Source: Siphonodentalium dalli
Taxonomy: Eukaryota; Mollusca; Scaphopoda; Gadilida; Siphonodentaliidae
DNA: 64,000 nt
Direction: 5' to 3'
NCBI GenBank assembly: GCA_032622095.1
Contig: CP136066.1
Location: 133,271,917-133,335,916 of the forward strand
Below, one piece after another: positions 57,176-64,000 of the stretch. Under the pieces are notes generated by a model. It ran no database searches and was not told where the DNA came from. It saw only the letters and a list, made by a program, of their open reading frames with translations. Every line of letters starts with the position of its first letter. Position 1 is the stretch's first letter. Both the position numbers and the translations under genes were made by a program.

Positions 57176-58710
57176 AGATGTTTAACTAACACATTGGCGA
57201 TAGTGATTAGCTATTTTCATAAATCCTTACACCAACCTTTTCATGAGTGCAAGACTGTCAACAATTAACAGCTTACTATTAATTAATAGTTCACAAGTGA
57301 AATCAGACTTATTGGGAAACACTTGCTCACATAAACACAATAGAAACATGGATATGGCATTCGATTTCAACCTATTAGGTCACTCCAACACAGACATATG
57401 TATGTGTTATAGAGTGATAAAGCTAATTAAGCCCCACCATAGTCAGACAGATGCACCATAGCTGTTAAAGATATAATAGTTAACAAATTAAGTACATAAC
57501 ATTGTAATAACTCTATTTATCTACTTATTACATTGGAATATGAGACATAACATATTATGCTGTTGTGTTTAATAGCTGCATTATAAAAGTCATGGGATCA
57601 TTGAGATTAGAGACAATCAATACCTGAACATCTATACAAGTGAGGGGTGTATTTATCTGGATATTAAATGATTGATAATGGTTGGATATAAAATATTTTA
57701 TTGCAAAATTTCAGATAACTAAAGGTGAGATATGAGAATGGTCAGATTGAAAATATTAGAGTCATATCATTGGATAGCATACAGTATGTTTATTTAGATT
57801 TTGGATTTCACTGCAGTTTTCACCGTAGTTGTAAACCGGTAACACGAAAATAGGAAACTGTCACAAGGAAATTAGTTATGTAACAAATATCGAATAAGAG
57901 CTAAATACAATGGTGTATGTGTGGGTATTCAATAATAGACCATAGTAAACGATATCTATTAGGTATAGTGTCACCACAGGCTGTCCAAACCACCAAGTTT
58001 ATTGGTCAAATGTGTTGAAATGTTTCGATAAAAGCATGAAATTGGATATTGACCTTTGCACAGTAAGTAAGTAACCCTGCAAGATAGTTTTCCCCCTTGC
58101 AACGCTATTGCAACTGAAGGTATACACAAACTTGAGCACAAAACAGTATGAACAGCGGTGTATATAGCCATGTTTATAATGGTTATTTGAAGTTTTATTG
58201 TCTATCATCCATTGAGGTACATATACAGTCTCTTAATTAGTCAGCGGAATAAGTGAATCATGACTTTCTATGATAGTTTGGAAGATCACTTTTTGTTTCT
58301 ACTGTATTTACGTTCCTTATTTTTATATGAATTGGATATGTAGTTCTGCATGTTATTAAAAATGATTGTGCCGTTATTAAAATCATATCAATAAATATAT
58401 CATTCAAGGTAATCCCTAAATGATATATGGGTAGTACAATGTCCTAATTTGTCATTCTTTATAACAGATTAAATTAGATTATATCCATTACAAAGTTCTC
58501 CCTACATTTTCTGAACCTGAGAAAGTATTATTTATGCTTACTATGTCAGTCTATGGGCAGAACAAAATAAAAAATAAAAATAAAACCCTCGCTCCCGCAT
58601 TGATTTTCCAAAAAAATTGCCTGAGAATCAAAATACTTTTTTTATTTGGCCAAATTTATACTCTTTTTAAACTATCAAGGTACTTCAATACAAGACAGCA
58701 TTATCCTTAC
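57176..58710. other. Unassigned intron sequence
   Basis: AT-rich. No exon with compatible phase, no repeat recognised. Confidence 0.35.
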
Positions 58711-58737
58711 CTGTTTTATGTTCTTGCTTGTGTTAAC
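58711..58737 (-). CDS. LRPPRC: LRPPRC-like 27-nt micro-exon (tentative)
   Basis: Nine codons VNTSKNIKQ in phase 0/0 between a strong acceptor (tctgattttcag) and a strong donor (CAG|gtaagg). Joined to the next exon it reads ...NIKQAREIFTSEDN. Its first five residues, and the surrounding acceptor, resemble the start of the terminal exon at 8140 (VNTSK). The similarity may be chance or a local exon duplication. Its small size keeps the call tentative. Confidence 0.45.
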
Positions 58738-58880
58738 CTGAAAATCAGATCAGAATAGATCAGAAACTACAGAAAGGTTGTTTGAAAATCCATAGACATG
58801 GAACTGATACATTTTAAGGGAAAGGCAGTCACGGCATGCACTCTGAAAAATGGTGCTTCTATAAGCATTGTCATTTTAGA

Positions 58881-59307
58881 ACAAGATCATCGCTAGGGCG
58901 TGGCAAATATGCCCATGGTAATTCCAACGAACGGTCATAACTCTGGTGAAAATTGGCAGGTGGAACCAAATTTGAACTTGACCTGTATTTTGTGCTAAAG
59001 TAAACACACATATCAATGTGTCATTACATTCAGTTGAGACTATTTAAAGTTATCACTTCCACTTGAAAAGGCCACTAGAATGGCTGTAAGCTAGTGACAA
59101 GTAACATGAAACTGTAAACAAGTCTTAAGGTGTATCCTACTTATTTCCTTTAACTATCAGAACAGGCTTGTACAGCTATACATATAATTTTTCAATATAG
59201 TTATCACCAGGAAACCAAAAGCGAACAGATGGATGGACAGACGGACGGATGAACAGAGAGACCAATAACATAATACATCTCATTTTTTTAAAACAGGCAT
59301 ATAAAAA
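58881..59307 (+). mobile_element. Pearl-type element, short full-length copy
   Basis: 5' motif ACAAGATCATCGCTAGGGCG followed by aaatatgcccatgg, one core unit (ggtcataactctggtgaaaa), a degenerate (GGAC)n tract at 59228-59248, and a weak terminal hairpin ending aacaggcatataaaaaa. ATATGCCC near the 5' end complements GGCATAT at the 3' end. Confidence 0.6.
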
Positions 59308-59454
59308 AGGCAAAATTGATCAGACCAATGTCAAATATCTCAAACTGAATTGACTTTCTTGCAAATTATCTTACGAGAACAAGATATCTAAGCACAATCA
59401 GTGGATGTGAAATAAACAAGTTCAACAGTGGGCCAAGCATATTAAGTTAAGAGG

Positions 59455-60520
59455 GTTTATATAAAATACTAGCAGGTTAGCCCGCCACTGGCGGCATTCG
59501 TCCCATGGCTTTGTTTCAGAAACATTACATTTTTGTAATTATTTTGTTTTTATTTATTTTTGTTTTTTATTTTTGAATATGAATTTAATGTTTTTTAAAT
59601 TTAATATATTTTGTTTCTGAATTGTTTTTTTATTGTTAATTTTTTTTAATTTTAAATTGTTTTAATTGAATTGTAAATTGTTTTAATAAATTTTTTTGTT
59701 TCTGGCGGAAAAATTTACCCGTAGAAATCCCCCCCTTCCTAGGAACGACAGACAACGCATTCTTTGTTTCGTGAAATCTCTCTACGATAACATTGCATTG
59801 AATTTAAAACAAATGCTTCCCGTCGGGAAATCTGTCTTCGGGTCATTGTTGTTGGCATCACGGCTCCCCGAAAACTCTCACATTGCCGAAAACGTGTATT
59901 TAGTAATATCGTTGTTGTTGATATTTACGGCTTGGTGGCTATTTTCTTATTTAGCAAGTTTGAGCTCAATCGGTTAGAGTCTATAAAGGACACACTCATA
60001 TATATGACACTTCCCGTAGGTAGCAAGTTTGAGCTCAATCGGCATTCCCTGGAATTTCCCGTAGATTGGCAGATTCCAGTAGCTTTATAACGGTATATCT
60101 GGGGAGAAATCTGATGCTATATTTGTGATTATCTGGGATGATTTCGGTATATACCAAAGGTATATACTGTAAAAACAGAGCGCGCCATCCGTGCTCGCAG
60201 GGAATAAATTTCGAGTGATAACGTTTGCGTTCCCGTATAACTCTGCAGATGCGAATAACGTTGAATGGGAAACAGACGCTCTTTATAGAGATGCGTCAAA
60301 AACAAACGCTCATTAAATAATCACTTGATTAACCCCCGCCGTGCCTTTGCGGTGATTTGAGATTGGAGAACGGGTGCTCTGAGCTTCTCTAAACCGCGAC
60401 CACGGTCGTGTCGGTGGGATTTGACATTTACATAGGAAGTTTGAGCTCAATCTTTACACGCGTTTTGGATTCTATGAAGTACATATATACAAAGTCTCAA
60501 AATATATAGTATAGATAATA
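59455..60520. repeat. Composite repeat region
   Basis: A T-rich low-complexity stretch (59525-59700) is followed by segments with tagcaagtttgagctcaatc, which occurs at 59954 and 60020 and in shortened form near 60430. 60180-60420 matches 16375-16540 in inverted orientation (caaacgctcattaaataatc). The 93-codon frame at 59696-59977 overlaps these repeats and is not called. Confidence 0.5.
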
Positions 60521-60900
60521 AAAGGCTGCTAAGTCACTTTCCCGAAGAATAAGGTGGCTTTGTTTGAATTGATAAACTTGATTCTGGGAACAACCATAAA
60601 ATCAAACTTTGCTTCCAACTGTCTATGTTAACTATTTCTGAATCACGTAATGACGAATGCAAAATTAATTGGATGTATATTCAAATTATATTAAAGTTGT
60701 CATGCAAAATTCATCAGACGTAGCCCACATTTGAACTAGATACATATTCTCAAATTATAAGTTAACACTGAGGTAAAACTGGCCAGACCAAACCTAAATT
60801 CGTTCATATCAGTAATCCATAAACAAACAGATAACTATAACAACTGGGATCACCTGGAAACACAAATAATCATCAAATGGTAAGTCAATAAGAACCATAA
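60521..60900. repeat. Interspersed repeat fragments
   Basis: Shares aaggtggctttgtttgaatt and ctttgcttccaactgtctat with 8240 and 52240-52350, and carries weak pearl-core words. No gene. Confidence 0.45.
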
Positions 60901-61921
60901 CTGAGGTAATGAAAGTGTCAATGACACTGTAGCTCAACATGGAAAGGGAATAATTTCATGTGTTACAGTCAATGGAGTGATCAGTAATGCAGAAAGTTGA
61001 AATGTCCAAGTAATACTAGATTACCAACATGAAGAGATAAATACATAAAGTAAAATCCAAGATGGCCACTGGTGTCCATGTTTTTTTGCCGAATGCCCCC
61101 ATAATGATTCCTTCTCATCTACATGTCAATGTGAACAGCCATGACAAATTTTGTAATGATTCGACCAAAGGTATGACTTGTAGCCAAAGGATTAAGTCAT
61201 CTACATGTCAATGTCAACAGCCATGACAAACTTCATGATGATCCGACCAAAGGTACAACCTGTAGACCATGCCAAAGGATTTAGTCATGCAAAGAGTAAA
61301 ATCCAAGATGGCTGCCGGCGGCCATGTTCTATGGCCGGATGACCCCAAAATGACTCGTTCCCATCTACATGTCAATATTAACATCCATGACAAATTTCTG
61401 ATGATCAGACAAACATAACGACACGTAGCCCGTGCTAATGGATCAAATTTTAAAATCCAAGATGCCAAAATGACTCGTTCCTATCTACATGTCAACACCC
61501 ATGACAAATTTCATGATGATCAGACAAACATTCCTGCCTGTAGCCCGTGCTAATGGATTGGATTTTGAAATCCAAGATGGCCACTGGTGGCCATGTTTTT
61601 TTGCCAAAATGACCCCAAAATGATTCACATCTACATGCCAATATTAACATCCGTGACAAATTTCATGATAATCAGATGAACCAGTATGACATATAGCCCG
61701 TGCTAATGTATCAAAATTTTATATCCAAGATGGCTACTGGCAGCCATGTTTTTTTGCCATTGATAAAAAAATTGACCAGAAAATGACAGAATACAGGCTC
61801 GGACAAATTTCAGGACGGACAGATGAGGGTCATTACTATAGTCTGTCAGTGGACAAAAATACAAGATGGCTGCTGGCGGCCATGTTATTTAATGAATTTC
61901 GGAAAAAATCGATGGCTCCCA
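60901..61921. repeat. Tandem array of AAGATGGC units (copy 3)
   Basis: Same unit blocks as 1790-2760 and 9410-10560, with cores near 61056, 61304, 61463, 61574, 61726 and 61864. One unit carries a duplicated half (61100-61250). Ends in a diverged unit cut by the insertion at 61922. Confidence 0.8.
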
Positions 61922-62474
61922 GCCAAGTTTGCAACGCTTTGGAGGGCTTCCAATTGGCCTATTGTGTGCATTGGTCTATCCATGCACACAAGGGTCGGTT
62001 GGATGTGGCCTTGGAATTCAGCCGGAGTCTCCACCACCCAGGGATGAAGATGACATCATTGATGACCTCACAGAACAACTGAAGAGCCGGATATTCGCCG
62101 CCGCTAAGAACAAGAAAAAGATAAATTTCACCAAAGCAGACGCCGAATTGGTATTCCGCGAAAAACTCAGCAGACGAGAGCAACCCAGCTCCCATGGATT
62201 ACAAGGCTCACAGCAAATCAGGACATCGAATATAGGGAAAACCGTCACCTGATGAATACCACCTCTCCCTCGGATGCCTCTTCGTCGGGACCACCGTCGG
62301 CAAAGAGGAAGAAGAAAATAAAGAAGAAACGTTGAAAAATCTAAAATTGCTTTTTTTTCTTCTTTTTTTTCATGTTTTCTGTAAATAAAGGCATAAATAT
62401 GAGGGGTGAAGGAAAGGGCCTATCGTCCCTTTCGACCGTCCCGGGGTAGCCCCCCCCCAAATCACATACTCCTC
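61922..62474 (+). mobile_element. 553-bp insertion with 14-bp target duplication, coding-like, retrotransposition-type
   Basis: ATCGATGGCTCCCA stands at 61908-61921 and again at 62475-62488. Removing the insert restores the repeat seen at 3060-3110 (gatagctcccatctagaggt). The insert contains DEDDIIDDLTEQLKSRIFAA at about 62043-62102, and after a frame change a serine/lysine tail (KRKKKIKKKR) and stop near 62333, then AATAAA at 62394-62399. This suggests a truncated retroposed transcript or a 5'-truncated LINE. No A tail is present at the end, which argues for caution. The protein was not recognised. Confidence 0.55.
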
Positions 62475-62488
62475 ATCGATGGCTCCCA

Positions 62489-62960
62489 TCTCAAGCTCAC
62501 CCCGAAGATCCATATGATTCCAGATGGACAGACAAGGGTCATTACTATAGTCGTCCGACGGAATGTTGGTGGACAAAAATACAAGAAGGCTGCTGTTGAC
62601 GGAATCACACATGCACAAACACATGGACGGACAGATGACTTTAAAAAACAAGACAGTCAAAGACTGTGGGGTCGCTCACCAGACTGCAAAGACTGATGAG
62701 ACTGGGACTCTGGAGACGACAATAGTCAGAACTTTTCATAATCACTTTAAAAGAAGTAGATCTAAACACTATAGGTGGCTAGAGGGGCTTCAGTAGTGTA
62801 CAGTGGGTAATTTCAAGGTGAATATCCACCTTGAAATTACCCACTGTACACTACTGATCACCCCCCCCCCCCCTACTCCAGCTCAACAAGTCCCCTCCCG
62901 ACCGGGCTCCAGACTCCCAAGTCTTGGGTTGGAATTTCACAACCGACATCTCAAACTTTC
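62489..62960. repeat. Repeat segment with a perfect 30-bp-arm palindrome and poly-C
   Basis: 62640-62800 is related to 43085-43225. The palindrome at 62791-62856 (arms cagtagtgtacagtgggtaa + tttcaaggtg, loop of 6) is perfect. A C run of about 13 follows near 62861. Confidence 0.8.
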
Positions 62961-64000
62961 TCAATTTTTGGAAATTTCCAATCTCACAAGCACCTTTTTA
63001 TAAAACCATTTAGACATGTTTGAAGCCCATTTATCCATGGACCCTAAACACCATACATGTATGTCAGATTAATCAGTTAGGTAGTTCCAAGGTAGATGTT
63101 TTAATGAATTTGGTATTTCAATGATTTTTTAAACACAAAAGTGTTAACTCACCATAGCCCCGTATATTTCTTAACAGGTTGACCTGATGTTAACAAATCT
63201 GAATATCAGTCACTAAAGGATCCTCCATACTATATGTAAGCTAAATAGTCCAACCTCTCTTGAGAAGACAATTTAAGAATGACTATAGAGACATACAGTT
63301 ATGTCCCTGGTCCCACCCTATTTAACCTGGTGACCACATCTGAATAAATTTGAATACCAGACACCAAAGAACCCTTGATACTAAATATCAGTAAAATAGA
63401 CCTGATGGTCCTTGTGGTGGAAGCATGTTAAAATTTGTGGCTATTTCGGTCGAACAGTTTAACCCGAAGTAGGAAAATATGGACTGTTACTGGTTGAAAA
63501 ATCAAATCTACGGCCTCATTGCCCCCACCCAGGCAGCTTAGAAATCAATAGGAATCTATATATTATTATACCAGTATCAAACAGCATACATACAGGTAGA
63601 GTGGGTGGTTGAGAGTTAAATCTCTTATCTCTGCCCCTATTTGAACAAATGTGAATCCCCATCTATGAGATCCATTCATCTAGAAATTTCAAACGGTAGA
63701 TTTTAAGAGTTGAAGAAAACTGATTTTCCTCAAAAGTTTCCTAAAAATGACCTCACATGTACAAATCTGAACCCCACTCACCAAAGGACCCTCCATACCA
63801 AAAGCTAAATAGGCCTGATGGTTTTTGAAGAATTACTAAGGAGGGAAAGAGTTATGGCCCTGGCTTCTCACTTATATGACCTGATGAACTCATTTGAACA
63901 AAACTGAATGTGAGTCAAAATATATAAACCCATTCGGTCTTTAATGTGTATGTGGAGAAGAACAAAATTGATGACCGGATGGAGACATCCCAACAGAGGG
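62961..64000 (+). repeat. Pearl-core fragments to the window edge
   Basis: Units with ctgatgttaacaaatctgaa (63187), accacatctgaataaatttg (63332), gacctcacatgtacaaatct (63750) and gaactcatttgaacaaaact (63886), as at 23085-23330. 63590-63740 matches 43440-43600. The window ends inside the repeat. Confidence 0.6.

Larger units (their letters stand above)
7690..58737 (-). other. LRPPRC: LRPPRC-like gene, 3' part (gene span)
   Basis: Eight minus-strand exons with consensus GT and AG borders can be joined with every splice phase compatible (0/0, 0/2, 2/1, 1/0, 0/0, 0/1, 1/0, 0/stop) and no internal stop, giving 237 C-terminal residues. The product is alpha-helical with at least one good 35-residue pentatricopeptide (PPR) motif across the junction of the exons at 22738-22828 and 15723-15865. 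Compared from memory with vertebrate LRPPRC, the order of features fits: a segment ending VEKL..RL, a helix pair with DRLLEL, then the last PPR units and a short variable tail. LRPPRC is a mitochondrial PPR protein that works with SLIRP to stabilise mitochondrial mRNAs and support their polyadenylation. The introns run from 1.9 to 11 kb and are full of mobile elements. The gene structure is well supported. The name is an inference; another PPR or helical-repeat protein is possible. Confidence 0.6.

Noticed and set aside
57222-57245. Possible 22-nt minus-strand exon near tcttgcactcatg
   Set aside because: It would break the phase between the exons at 58711 and 52575, and its donor is weak.
61783-62082. 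99-codon plus-strand frame spanning the 61922 insertion border
   Set aside because: It crosses the target duplication, so its first part is host repeat and the frame is accidental.
63165-63195. Possible 31-nt minus-strand exon (VNLLRNIRGY) with a good gtgagt donor
   Set aside because: Its end phase does not fit the next exon at 58737, and its acceptor lies inside a repeated core unit.

Overview
The window looks like AT-rich nuclear DNA from a lophotrochozoan invertebrate, most likely a bivalve mollusc or close relative. The evidence is spliced exons with GT-AG borders, introns of several kb, and many short interspersed elements with ~160-170 bp internal tandem cores, a (GGAC)n tract and a terminal hairpin, the architecture known from bivalve 'pearl' and Helentron-type non-autonomous elements. 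There is no bacterial organisation. No computation or database search was run, so family names rest on recognised motifs and structure.

The one convincing host gene is on the minus strand. Eight small exons (58711-58737, 52575-52618, 42500-42618, 31754-31860, 29702-29770, 22738-22828, 15723-15865, 8027-8140) have matching splice phases and join into one 237-residue C-terminal reading frame ending at 8027, with an AATAAA signal at 7703-7708. It has helical-repeat character with one clear pentatricopeptide motif and resembles the C-terminus of LRPPRC, the mitochondrial mRNA-stability factor. The 5' part of the gene lies beyond the right edge or was not recognised. Almost everything else lies in its introns or 3' flank.

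Layout: 1-7700 is 3' flank with a tandem array of 155-164 bp units, each carrying an AAGATGGC core. 8141-15722 (last intron) holds another such array, a full pearl-type element, its near-identical second copy and a 29-bp satellite. 15866-22737 holds a ~2.85 kb element with CAACAATGTTG-rich terminal inverted repeats, a long-inverted-repeat element with a hAT element nested in it, and a 36-bp minisatellite. 22829-29701 holds a decayed multi-domain ORF of a multicopy invertebrate family and one copy of a ~1.1 kb repeat. 31861-42499 holds the most striking object: a 7.4 kb unit bounded by CAGGGACCAGCC inverted repeats and a perfect 8-bp target duplication, carrying a foldback element and a higher-order satellite array. 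42619-52574 holds a further hAT element, a 4.5 kb element with 44-bp perfect inverted repeats, a ~180 bp tandem block with coding-like fragments and a run of 35 G. 52619-64000 holds two more hAT elements with perfect 8-bp duplications, a piggyBac-type foldback element, a tRNA-derived SINE-like head, pearl-type elements and a 553-bp insertion with 14-bp target duplications.

No intact transposase, rRNA, functional tRNA or CRISPR array was found. The mobile elements appear non-autonomous or decayed.
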